From an uncultured Eubacteriales bacterium (GTDB lineage: Bacteria > Bacillota > Clostridia > Christensenellales > Borkfalkiaceae): 5,392 nt of DNA. This document shows positions 1 to 4,791 of this stretch, in pieces; the first letter of the stretch is position 1; each line of letters begins with the position of its first letter. The notes beneath the pieces were generated by a model. The model worked only from the letters and a program-made list of their open reading frames with translations. It was not told the origin of the DNA and did no database searches. Where the stretch lies: contig CAJLLH010000094.1 in assembly GCA_905207385.1 (NCBI GenBank), positions 1-5,392 on the forward strand. Reading direction: 5' to 3'. The position numbers were made by a program, and so were the translations under genes.

Positions 1-128
1 TCTTAAAACCAAGAAAAACCGTCGTTCAAACAGCTAAAATTATATTTATTGCTGTTGTGTATAACATCTTAAAATATACAATATATTGTGGTTGCTAAAA
101 TTTACTAAAACAAAATACGGAAAAATCC
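1..128. other. AT-rich upstream region without a gene
   Basis: No convincing reading frame or SD site is present on either strand. The stretch is strongly AT-rich. It contains a perfect 12-bp palindrome, ACAATATATTGT (78-89), lying about 40 bp upstream of the -35 box of the pfl promoter, where an activator or other regulator could bind. I cannot match it to a named regulator box: it lacks the TTGAT/ATCAA arms of FNR and the CG centre of a cre site. It may also be a chance feature of AT-rich DNA. Confidence 0.4.
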
Positions 129-157
129 TTGACTTATGCGCATACTGCTGTTATAAT
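129..157 (+). promoter_or_regulatory. Promoter of the pfl operon
   Basis: TTGACT (-35, 129-134) and TATAAT (-10, 152-157) are separated by an optimal 17-bp spacer, a near-consensus housekeeping sigma promoter. The expected transcription start is around 164, just upstream of the first paired element of the riboswitch, so the leader RNA would begin almost directly with the aptamer. The spacer contains the perfect palindrome TATGCGCATA (135-144), which recurs at 5344-5353 and could be an operator. Confidence 0.85.
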
Positions 158-175
158 CAATGCGTAAACAAAAGA

Positions 176-270
176 AGCCCGCCGCAACTGACGAAAAATA
201 AGCGGAAAGCTTAAGGCAGAACCGCGGTGGAACGGCGGGGCGTAAGGTTTTTTGTCGTTCGTCTGGGCAG
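176..270 (+). promoter_or_regulatory. ZTP riboswitch (pfl RNA motif)
   Basis: Recognised by eye from conserved blocks in the right order: GCAACUGACG (184-193), corresponding to the CGACUGGCG block; ACCGCGGUGGAACG (221-234), corresponding to the ACCACGGGGAGCG block; and UCUGGGCA (262-269), corresponding to the CCUGGGCA ligand-binding strand. P1 pairs CCCGCCG (178-184) with CGGCGGG (233-239). P2 pairs GCGG (202-205) with CCGC (222-225). The long-range pseudoknot is present as GACGAA (190-195) with UUCGUC (258-263). This class binds ZTP/ZMP, the purine intermediate that accumulates when 10-formyl-tetrahydrofolate is short, and was named for its frequent place upstream of pfl genes, as here. An intrinsic terminator follows at once, so control is probably by termination, with ligand turning expression on. 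A T-box was considered and rejected. No covariance-model search could be run. Confidence 0.88.
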
Positions 271-296
271 TCGTTATACGTTTGCAGAATTTTTTT
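262..296 (+). terminator. Riboswitch-controlled intrinsic terminator
   Basis: The hairpin pairs UCUG (262-265) with CAGA (285-288), has a GG bulge (266-267), pairs CAG (268-270) with UUG (282-284, one G-U) and CGU (272-274) with ACG (278-280), and closes on a UAU loop. An A and seven U residues (290-296) follow. The whole 5' arm is the UCUGGGCAG strand needed for ZTP binding and for the pseudoknot. Aptamer and terminator are therefore mutually exclusive: ligand binding should prevent termination and switch the operon on, as known for ZTP riboswitches. Confidence 0.75.
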
Positions 297-308
297 GCGC
301 GGTATAAT
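281..308 (+). promoter_or_regulatory. Possible secondary promoter after the riboswitch
   Basis: A perfect TATAAT (303-308) lies downstream of the terminator U-run, but its best -35 is only TTTGCA (281-286, 16-bp spacing). If used, it would give riboswitch-independent basal transcription of the pfl operon. In an AT-rich leader a lone TATAAT can arise by chance, so this is tentative. Confidence 0.25.
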
Positions 309-382
309 GTTAGCCCTTTTTTTAACCCCGATAAATCGGCATAATCTGCCGCATTTTTACGCAAATTCAAAGGCACTTTGTT

Positions 383-1111
383 ATGGTTGGCAGAATTCAT
401 TCGTTTGAAAGTTTCGGCACGGTAGACGGTCCAGGCATCCGCTTCGTCGTATTTATGCAGGGCTGTCCGTTGCGGTGCAAATACTGTCATAATCCCGATA
501 CGTGGAACGTTTTCGGCGGCAAAGAATATTCCCCCGAAGAGGTTGCCGCAAACGCGCTCCGCTACAAAAAATACTGGCGCGGCGGTGGCGGTGTAACCGT
601 TTCGGGCGGCGAACCGCTGTTGCAGATAGATTTTGTTACCCAACTTTTCCGCATATTAAAGGCGGAGGGGGTGCATTGCGCGGTAGACACTTCGGGCATT
701 ACCTTTAACCCCGAAAGCGCGCAAAGCCTGCAAAAGCACGCCGAACTTATAAAGTATGCCGACCTGTTTTTGCTCGACATCAAGCACATCGACCCCGAAG
801 GTTGCAAAAGGCTTACGGGTGCGGATAACAAAAACGAACTTGCCTTTGCGAAGTACCTTTCGCAAAACGGCAAGGATATGTGGATAAGGCAGGTGCTGGT
901 GCCCGGCATAACCGACAGTGAAGATTATCTGAATCGCACGCGCGCGTTTATCGATACGCTTCAAACGGTGAAAAGGGTAGAGGTGCTGCCCTACCACACC
1001 ATGGGCGAGGTCAAGTATAAAAACCTTGGCATAGCCTATCCGCTTGCGGGCGTCAACCCTCCTTCGGCGGAAAGCGTTGCTAAAGCCAGGCAGATACTTT
1101 GCAGGCAGTAA
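383..1111 (+). CDS. pflA: Pyruvate formate-lyase activating enzyme
   Basis: This 242-residue radical-SAM activase uses a [4Fe-4S] cluster and S-adenosylmethionine to abstract hydrogen from the PFL glycine, creating the catalytic glycyl radical in the cytoplasm. It has the family N-terminus GRIHSFESFGTVDGPGIR (residues 3-20), the cluster motif C28-x3-C32-x2-C35-H, a GGGGVTVSGGEP segment (67-78) that includes the SAM-binding GGE motif, and the late VLPYH motif near residue 200. Length is close to the 246 residues of the E. coli enzyme. The ATG is preceded by AAAGG about 9 nt upstream and matches the family start. It is the first gene of the operon, so the activase precedes its substrate, the reverse of E. 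coli pflB-pflA. Its target glycine here lies on the small subunit at 3637-3870, so the activase probably acts on a free small protein or on the two-part complex. No domain is missing. Confidence 0.97.
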   Translation: MVGRIHSFESFGTVDGPGIRFVVFMQGCPLRCKYCHNPDTWNVFGGKEYSPEEVAANALRYKKYWRGGGGVTVSGGEPLLQIDFVTQLFRILKAEGVHCAVDTSGITFNPESAQSLQKHAELIKYADLFLLDIKHIDPEGCKRLTGADNKNELAFAKYLSQNGKDMWIRQVLVPGITDSEDYLNRTRAFIDTLQTVKRVEVLPYHTMGEVKYKNLGIAYPLAGVNPPSAESVAKARQILCRQ

Positions 1112-1117
1112 GGCTGT

Positions 1118-1130
1118 CCGCAAAATGCGG
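1118..1130 (+). other. Small intergenic hairpin
   Basis: CCGCA (1118-1122) and TGCGG (1126-1130) form a 5-bp stem with an AAA loop seven bases after the pflA stop. No U-run follows, so it is not an intrinsic terminator. It could protect the 3' end of a processed pflA message or weaken coupling to the next gene, or be incidental. Confidence 0.3.
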
Positions 1131-1149
1131 CATTAAGGTAAAAATTTTA

Positions 1150-1176
1150 AATTGACCCCTATATATGCCCCAACCA
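1150..1176 (+). repeat. 27-bp intergenic repeat, copy A
   Basis: First of three copies sharing the pattern AATTGACC, three variable bases, ATATATG, a few mostly variable bases, then AA and CA. It lies in the pflA-thioredoxin gap, starting 50 nt before the thioredoxin ATG, and is followed by AT-rich sequence and an AAGG ribosome site. The other copies are at 3531-3557 and 3586-3612. Its function is unknown. It does not form a conserved hairpin and carries no -10 box at promoter spacing. Confidence 0.75.
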
Positions 1177-1199
1177 ATGCACAAAATAAGGTAACAACA

Positions 1200-1502
1200 A
1201 TGTCAAAAATATTTGATTATAAGGGTCTTTGCCTTGTTGAAATAGGCGGCTCTGCGTGCGCGGGCTGTCATCAGCTTATGCCTGCGGCAAGGCAGGCGGC
1301 GGCAAACGCGGGCATTCCCTTTTACTACTTCGACGCCGAAGAGGCGCAGAATTTAATAAAGGAGTGGAACGTTACAACCGTTCCCTCGCTCTTCCTTGCG
1401 GACGGCGGCGCGCCTTTTGCCGAGGCTCACGGCTACCAGCCGCAGGAAATACTCGATATTTGGATAGAATTTAAATTACAGGAGCATAAAGATGGCAAAT
1501 GA
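1200..1502 (+). CDS. Thioredoxin-like protein of the pfl operon
   Basis: A 100-residue cytoplasmic protein with a short thioredoxin fold. The motif SACAGCH places the redox pair at C20-A-G-C23, an unusual CAGC in place of the common [14 protein letters not shown] stretch (58-66) supplies the cis-proline (P62) and following strand. No signal peptide or membrane segment is visible. The ATG at 1200 has AAGG 8 nt upstream. An upstream in-frame TTG (1152) lies inside repeat copy A and lacks a well-spaced SD, so I reject it. The gene overlaps the start of the PFL body by 11 nt and carries its SD (AGGAG, 1480-1484), suggesting translational coupling. Thioredoxin-like genes are not a usual part of pfl operons. 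A role in reducing PFL or activase cysteines is inference. The fold and CxxC are confident, the substrate unknown. Confidence 0.85.
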   Translation: MSKIFDYKGLCLVEIGGSACAGCHQLMPAARQAAANAGIPFYYFDAEEAQNLIKEWNVTTVPSLFLADGGAPFAEAHGYQPQEILDIWIEFKLQEHKDGK

Positions 1503-3531
1503 AAACATGCGCCCCGAATGGGAGGGCTTCGTTTCAGGCAAATGGAGCGATGACGAGGTAAACGTACGCGACTTTATACAGCGCAACTACACCCCTTACG
1601 AAGGTGACGACAGCTTCCTTGCACCCGCTACAGACGCCACAAAAAAACTCTGGGACAAGGTTATGCAGCTTTCCGCTGAAGAGCGCGCCGCAGGCGGCGT
1701 TCTCAAGGCAGATACTTCGGTAGTTTCCACGCTCACTTCCCACGGTGCGGGTTATATAGATAAAGATCTTGAAAAGATTGTCGGACTTCAGACCGACGAA
1801 CCTTTCAAGCGTTCGCTTCAGCCTTTCGGCGGCATTAAAATGGCTGAACAGGCTCTCAATATGTACGGCTATGAAATCTCGCCCGAAATCAAGGAAATTT
1901 TCACTAAATACCGCAAAACGCACAACGACGGCGTATACGACGTATATACTCCCGAAATGCGCCTTGCTCGCCGCGCTCATATTCTTACGGGCCTTCCCGA
2001 CACCTACGGCAGAGGCAGAATAGTCGGCGACTACCGCCGCGTAGCGCTGTACGGCACAGACTACCTCGTTGCCTGCAAGGAAAGGGATAAGGCCAACATC
2101 AACGGCGATATGTCGCCCGAAAAGGTGCGCGACAGGGAAGAACTTGCCGACCAGATAAAGGCGCTCAAAAACCTTGCAAAAATGGCGGCGTCGTACGGCA
2201 AAGACATAACCCGCCCCGCTTCCAACGCGGAAGAGGCGGTGCAGTGGCTGTACTTCGGCTACCTCGGCGCGGTAAAAGAACAGAACGGCGCGGCAATGTC
2301 CATAGGTCGCAACTCGACCTTCCTCGATATTTATATAGAGCGCGACTTAAAGCGCGGCATTCTTACCGAGGAGCAGGCACAGGAAATAATCGACCAGTTC
2401 ATAATGAAGCTGCGCATAGTAAAATTCATGCGCATAAAAGAATATAACGAGCTGTTTTCGGGCGACCCCACATGGGTAACCGAATCTATCGGCGGCATGG
2501 GAGTGGACGGCAGAACGCTTGTAACCAAAAACTCTTTCCGCGTGTTGCACACGCTCGAAAACCTGGGACCTGCTCCCGAACCCAACCTTACGGTGCTGTG
2601 GTCTACGCATTTGCCCGCAAACTTCAAAAAGTATTGCGCGCAGGTATCTATACAGACGTCTGCCATTCAGTACGAAAATGACGACCTTATGCGTCAGGAA
2701 ATGGGCGATGATTACTGCATAGCTTGCTGTGTAAGCTGCATGCGCGTCGGCAAAGATATGCAGTTCTTCGGCGCTCGTGCAAACCTTGCAAAGTGCCTTC
2801 TGTATGCGCTCAACGGCGGCGCTGACGAGCTTATGAAGGATAAGGTTACAGGAAAGCCCCTTCAGGTTTCGCCTAAATTTATGCCCGTTCTCGGCGACGG
2901 TCCTCTTGACTTTGACGATGTAATGGCTAAATACGAGCAGATGATGGACTGGCTTGCAGGTCTCTACGTTAATACGCTCAACGTAATTCACTACATGCAC
3001 GATAAGTATTGCTACGAAGCGCTTGAAATGGCTCTGCACGATACCGAGGTGCGCCGCTTCTTTGCAACTGGCGTTGCGGGACTTTCCTGCGCGGCAGACT
3101 CGCTTTCGGCAATCAAGTACGCAAAAGTATATCCCATCCGCAACGAGGACGGCATAATTACCGACTTCCGCACCGAAGGCGACTATCCCAAGTACGGAAA
3201 TAACGACGACAGGGTAGACCAGCTAGCCGTATGGCTTGTAAAGACCTTTATGACCAAGGTTAAGAGCCACACGACCTACCGCAATTCCGTACCTACGATG
3301 AGCGTGCTTACCATAACTTCCAACGTGGTATACGGCAAAAAGACGGGCAACACGCCCGACGGCAGAAGGGCGGGACAGCCCCTCGCACCTGGCGCTAACC
3401 CTATGCACGGCAGAGATAAGAACGGCGCGCTCGCCTCGCTTGAATCGGTGGCAAAACTGCCTTACGAGTACGCGCGCGACGGTATTTCCAATACCTTCTC
3501 GGTAACGCCCAATTCGCTTGGCAAAAACTGA
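1492..3531 (+). CDS. pflB: PFL catalytic body lacking its glycyl-radical domain
   Basis: A 679-residue protein aligning from its N-terminus to about residue 680 of the roughly 760-residue PFL. PFL converts pyruvate and CoA to acetyl-CoA and formate. Pocket residues are kept: R176 in [13 protein letters not shown]328, F426 and R429 in [11 protein letters not shown] (E. coli R176, W333, F432, R435). The catalytic pair is C412-C413, flanked by extra cysteines C409 and C416 (CIACCVSCM), where E. coli has Ala and Pro. The protein ends [17 protein letters not shown], right where the C-terminal glycyl-radical domain normally begins, so it cannot hold a radical itself and should need the 77-residue protein encoded downstream. 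The SD AGGAG is 7 nt before the ATG, inside the thioredoxin gene. No frameshift or internal stop is seen. This is a clean split, not decay. Specificity for pyruvate rather than a related 2-ketoacid is inferred from close similarity. Confidence 0.96.
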   Translation: MANENMRPEWEGFVSGKWSDDEVNVRDFIQRNYTPYEGDDSFLAPATDATKKLWDKVMQLSAEERAAGGVLKADTSVVSTLTSHGAGYIDKDLEKIVGLQTDEPFKRSLQPFGGIKMAEQALNMYGYEISPEIKEIFTKYRKTHNDGVYDVYTPEMRLARRAHILTGLPDTYGRGRIVGDYRRVALYGTDYLVACKERDKANINGDMSPEKVRDREELADQIKALKNLAKMAASYGKDITRPASNAEEAVQWLYFGYLGAVKEQNGAAMSIGRNSTFLDIYIERDLKRGILTEEQAQEIIDQFIMKLRIVKFMRIKEYNELFSGDPTWVTESIGGMGVDGRTLVTKNSFRVLHTLENLGPAPEPNLTVLWSTHLPANFKKYCAQVSIQTSAIQYENDDLMRQEMGDDYCIACCVSCMRVGKDMQFFGARANLAKCLLYALNGGADELMKDKVTGKPLQVSPKFMPVLGDGPLDFDDVMAKYEQMMDWLAGLYVNTLNVIHYMHDKYCYEALEMALHDTEVRRFFATGVAGLSCAADSLSAIKYAKVYPIRNEDGIITDFRTEGDYPKYGNNDDRVDQLAVWLVKTFMTKVKSHTTYRNSVPTMSVLTITSNVVYGKKTGNTPDGRRAGQPLAPGANPMHGRDKNGALASLESVAKLPYEYARDGISNTFSVTPNSLGKN

Positions 3532-3557
3532 ATTGACCCGCATATATGGCGCAATCA
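3531..3557 (+). repeat. 27-bp intergenic repeat, copy B
   Basis: It begins on the last base of the PFL-body TGA stop. It shares AATTGACC, ATATATG and AATCA blocks with copies A and C. It is followed by AT-rich sequence and a GGAG (3575-3578) with no ATG after it; instead copy C begins at 3586. B and C thus look like a tandem duplication, 55 bp apart, of a unit made of repeat, AT-rich spacer and SD. Confidence 0.75.
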
Positions 3558-3585
3558 TTAAGTTTTATTAAAATGGAGTAAAATC

Positions 3586-3612
3586 AATTGACCGCCATAT
3601 ATGCCTTAATCA
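3586..3612 (+). repeat. 27-bp intergenic repeat, copy C
   Basis: Same conserved blocks as copies A and B. It starts 51 nt before the ATG of the glycyl-radical subunit, nearly the same spacing as copy A to the thioredoxin ATG (50 nt). Between repeat and ATG is a strong AGGAG (3625-3629, 7-nt spacing). Constant distance to a start codon suggests a translated-gene leader element rather than a random insertion. Confidence 0.75.
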
Positions 3613-3636
3613 AACAAATTATAAAGGAGATAAAAA

Positions 3637-3870
3637 ATGTCTGACAGAGTGAATAACCTTGTAAATATGATAGACGCCTACGTAGAAGATGGCGGGCATC
3701 ACCTCAACGTAAATGTATTCAACCGCGATACGCTTCTCGACGCGCAGGCTCATCCCGAAAAATATCCCCAGCTTACGGTAAGAGTTTCGGGCTATGCAGT
3801 AAACTTCAATAAGCTCACCAAAGAGCAGCAGGACGACGTCATTTCGCGTACCATACACGAAAGTCTGTAA
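3637..3870 (+). CDS. Stand-alone PFL glycyl-radical subunit
   Basis: A 77-residue protein corresponding only to the C-terminal glycyl-radical domain of PFL. It has [15 protein letters not shown] (19-33), [17 protein letters not shown] (39-55) with the radical glycine at G52, and the family ending [13 protein letters not shown] (60-72). It starts at the residue that would follow N679 of the PFL body; body plus subunit is 756 residues. It is related to the E. coli spare-part protein GrcA/YfiD but lacks the N-terminal extension of that 127-residue protein, and the cognate PFL here has no domain of its own. It should therefore be an obligate subunit, activated by the operon's PflA and docking into the PFL body. 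A strong AGGAG is 7 nt before the ATG, and a terminator follows. It could be made in excess of the large subunit and exchanged after oxygen cleavage at G52 (inference). Confidence 0.95.
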   Translation: MSDRVNNLVNMIDAYVEDGGHHLNVNVFNRDTLLDAQAHPEKYPQLTVRVSGYAVNFNKLTKEQQDDVISRTIHESL

Positions 3871-3900
3871 TTTTTATTTTGCTAATGCAAAAATAATTAA

Positions 3901-3935
3901 GCCGCGGCGCTTTATAAAAAGCGCCGCGGCATTTT
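3901..3935 (+). terminator. Intrinsic terminator of the pfl operon
   Basis: A 13-bp perfect stem pairs GCCGCGGCGCTTT (3901-3913) with AAAGCGCCGCGGC (3918-3930) around an ATAA loop, followed by ATTTTT (3931-3936 region). It lies 30 nt after the glycyl-radical subunit stop. The sequence to its left is also T-rich when read on the minus strand, so it may additionally stop transcription from the convergent Xre genes. Confidence 0.93.
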
Positions 3936-3973
3936 TGTTTGTTCTCAAGCAATTTAAAAACATTGTAAGTTTT

Positions 3974-4177
3974 TTAATCTTCAAGCCCCAAAAGGTAGTC
4001 GGCAGAAACGTCGAAAAATTTAGCCAGCACAACAACCGCAGTGGCGGCAGGTACTCTTGTGCCGCTTTCCCAAGCGGAAATTGCACTTCTGGATAGTCCC
4101 GTCTGCTTGGCTAATTCGTCTTGCGAAAGTTCTTTTTCATTTCTTAATTCTTTTAATCTATCCGCAATTATGTCCAT
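3974..4177 (-). CDS. Xre-family regulator, second of a tandem pair
   Basis: A 67-residue single-domain DNA-binding protein with a Cro/C1-type helix-turn-helix: RLKELRNEKELSQDELAK (7-24), the recognition region TGLSRSAISAWESGTRVP, and the terminal DVSADYLLGLED typical of short Xre regulators. I chose the ATG at 4177, which matches the paralogue's N-terminus. A TTG at 4192 would extend it by five residues into the upstream gene and is unlikely. Only 4 nt separate it from the upstream stop, so it is probably translated by coupling. It is about 66% identical to its neighbour (44 of 67 residues), and differs at the recognition helix edge (SAW-ES-G versus TMW-EQ-R), so the two may form heterodimers or read slightly different operators. 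No effector or sensor domain is present. Confidence 0.9.
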   Translation of the reverse strand: MDIIADRLKELRNEKELSQDELAKQTGLSRSAISAWESGTRVPAATAVVVLAKFFDVSADYLLGLED

Positions 4178-4181
4178 TATG

Positions 4182-4385
4182 CTAATCTTCAAGACCCAGA
4201 AGGTAGTCAGATGAAACGCCGAAAAATTTAGCTAAAGTGATTATTGCAACAGCTGACGGAATTCGAGTTCTTTGTTCCCACATAGTAATGGCACTTCTTG
4301 ATATCCCTGTACGTTTAGCTAATTGACCTTGTGTAAGTCCCTTTTCAATTCTCAAATCTTTTAACCTTTCTGCAAACACGTCCAT
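4182..4385 (-). CDS. Xre-family regulator, first of a tandem pair
   Basis: A 67-residue Cro/C1-type helix-turn-helix protein: RLKDLRIEKGLTQGQLAK (7-24), TGISRSAITMWEQRTRIP (26-43), ending GVSSDYLLGLED. It probably binds as a dimer to the palindromes at 4398-4409 and 4422-4443 that separate it from the divergent 88-residue gene, repressing that gene and itself. No SD precedes its ATG, and the likely -10 ends only 8 nt upstream, so the message would be nearly leaderless. Such small stand-alone regulators occur in phages, toxin-antitoxin systems and ordinary chromosomal switches. Nothing else here is phage-like. The function as regulator is confident; the repressor role is inferred from operator position. 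Confidence 0.92.
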   Translation of the reverse strand: MDVFAERLKDLRIEKGLTQGQLAKRTGISRSAITMWEQRTRIPSAVAIITLAKFFGVSSDYLLGLED

Positions 4386-4393
4386 ATAAAAAC

Positions 4394-4402
4394 ATTATCA
4401 CA
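4394..4402 (-). promoter_or_regulatory. Probable extended -10 promoter of the Xre pair
   Basis: Read on the minus strand, TGTGATAAT has GATAAT (4394-4399) with a TG one base upstream, an extended -10. There is no good -35 at 16-18 bp. Transcription would start about 7 nt later, at roughly 4387, leaving almost no 5' untranslated region before the ATG at 4385. The element overlaps the operator at 4398-4409, which fits autoregulation. Confidence 0.5.
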
Positions 4403-4409
4403 ATTGTGA
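4398..4409. promoter_or_regulatory. Operator palindrome O1
   Basis: TCACAATTGTGA is a perfect 12-bp palindrome overlapping the -10 region of the minus-strand Xre promoter. Its core matches O2 at 4422-4443 except for one central base. Its centre is 29 bp from that of O2. It is probably bound by one or both Xre proteins and would shut off their own promoter. Confidence 0.7.
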
Positions 4410-4418
4410 CCAAATTGC

Positions 4419-4448
4419 TTGACTAGTCACAACTGTGACTAGTATAAT
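4419..4448 (+). promoter_or_regulatory. Promoter of the 88-residue gene
   Basis: TTGACT (4419-4424) and TATAAT (4443-4448) are spaced by 18 bp. The spacer is almost entirely occupied by operator O2, so a bound repressor would physically cover the promoter. Both hexamers are strong, implying high expression when repression is relieved. Confidence 0.85.
4422..4443. promoter_or_regulatory. Operator palindrome O2
   Basis: Arms ACTAGTCACA and TGTGACTAGT form a perfect 10-bp inverted repeat around a 2-bp centre (AC). It fills the space between the -35 and -10 boxes of the plus-strand promoter. The inner TCACAACTGTGA is one base away from O1. It is the best candidate primary site for the adjacent Xre regulators. 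Confidence 0.8.
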
Positions 4449-4466
4449 AGAAATGGAGGAACTTAA

Positions 4467-4733
4467 ATGGAAAATTCTGTTATTGATAAAATTTGCTGTT
4501 GGGCGGCGGAGGAAGGCGAAGGTTTTGTCCGTTCTGAAAAGCACGAAAAATTTCTTGACGAGGTTGATAAATTGTATGCAAAATTTTGCGCCGACCTTAA
4601 AGGCAAAGAACTTAACGATTTTATAAAGATGTGCGAATGCTTCGACGGAATGATTGCCGAAGAAAGTGAGTTGCTTTTTAAAATGGGCTTTAAACTCGGC
4701 TTAAAGCTTGCCGCTGAATGTTTTATAAAATAA
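4467..4733 (+). CDS. 88-residue hypothetical protein under Xre control
   Basis: I do not recognise a family with confidence. The protein is small, acidic in the middle and appears mostly helical. It has a CC pair (C9-C10 in DKICCWAAEE), further cysteines in FCADL, MCECF and AECFIK, and an amphipathic C-terminus LLFKMGFKLGLKLAAECF. That ending loosely resembles small clostridial DUF proteins ending in a GF-x-LG helix, which I cannot confirm. There is no signal peptide or clear membrane segment. A strong SD, GGAGG (4455-4459), lies 7 nt before the ATG, and the upstream promoter is covered by an operator. It is thus the probable regulated output of the divergent Xre pair. Its stop overlaps the terminator palindrome. 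The upstream in-frame-shifted ATG at 4435 is rejected because it lies in the promoter. Confidence 0.8.
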   Translation: MENSVIDKICCWAAEEGEGFVRSEKHEKFLDEVDKLYAKFCADLKGKELNDFIKMCECFDGMIAEESELLFKMGFKLGLKLAAECFIK

Positions 4734-4768
4734 AATGCACCCCAAAAGTTAACTTTTGGGGTGCATTT
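4733..4768. terminator. Bidirectional terminator palindrome
   Basis: A perfect 36-nt palindrome centred between 4750 and 4751; its arm AAATGCACCCCAAAAGTT starts on the last base of the stop codon of the 88-residue gene. It lies between two convergent genes. On the plus strand it ends in TTT with a further T-run nearby. On the minus strand it is followed by TTTTATTTTAT. It therefore probably ends both transcripts. Confidence 0.88.
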
Positions 4769-4791
4769 ACCGTTTTTCTGTAAATATTATT

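Noticed and set aside
176..296. T-box leader
   Set aside because: The ACCGCGG stretch recalls a T-box core, but the AGGGUGGnACCGCG order is absent and no aminoacyl-tRNA or amino-acid gene follows. The ZTP motif blocks and pseudoknot fit much better.
134..643. Minus-strand 169-codon frame over the leader and pflA
   Set aside because: It overlaps the promoter, riboswitch and conserved pflA coding sequence on the opposite strand and shows no recognisable protein motif.
1152..1202. TTG start extending the thioredoxin-like protein by 16 residues
   Set aside because: The TTG lies inside a repeat copy, the nearest AAGG is 13 nt away, and the extension has no thioredoxin-like sequence; the ATG at 1200 has a well-spaced SD.
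2347..3039. Minus-strand 230-codon frame within pflB
   Set aside because: A shadow of the conserved PFL coding frame, without an SD or known motifs.
3529..3531. PFL body read as a pseudogene broken by a nonsense mutation
   Set aside because: The small downstream gene has its own ATG and strong SD, the gap is noncoding with several stops, both parts keep all expected motifs, and nothing is missing at the seam. A functional split is more likely than decay.
3531..3612. Repeats B and C as promoters with TTGACC as -35
   Set aside because: No TATAAT-like hexamer occurs 16-18 bp downstream in any of the three copies.
3637..3870. Small gene as a classical GrcA/YfiD spare part
   Set aside because: It lacks the N-terminal extension of GrcA, and the adjacent PFL has no radical domain to be rescued, so it is better seen as the missing domain of this PFL.
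3877..3892. AT-rich hairpin TTTTGC/GCAAAA before the operon terminator
   Set aside because: Only 6 bp, mostly A-T, with no supporting context; the strong terminator lies just downstream.
4178..4192. TTG start at 4192 for the second Xre gene
   Set aside because: It would overlap the end of the upstream gene; the ATG at 4177 matches the paralogue's N-terminus and gives a 4-nt coupled spacing.
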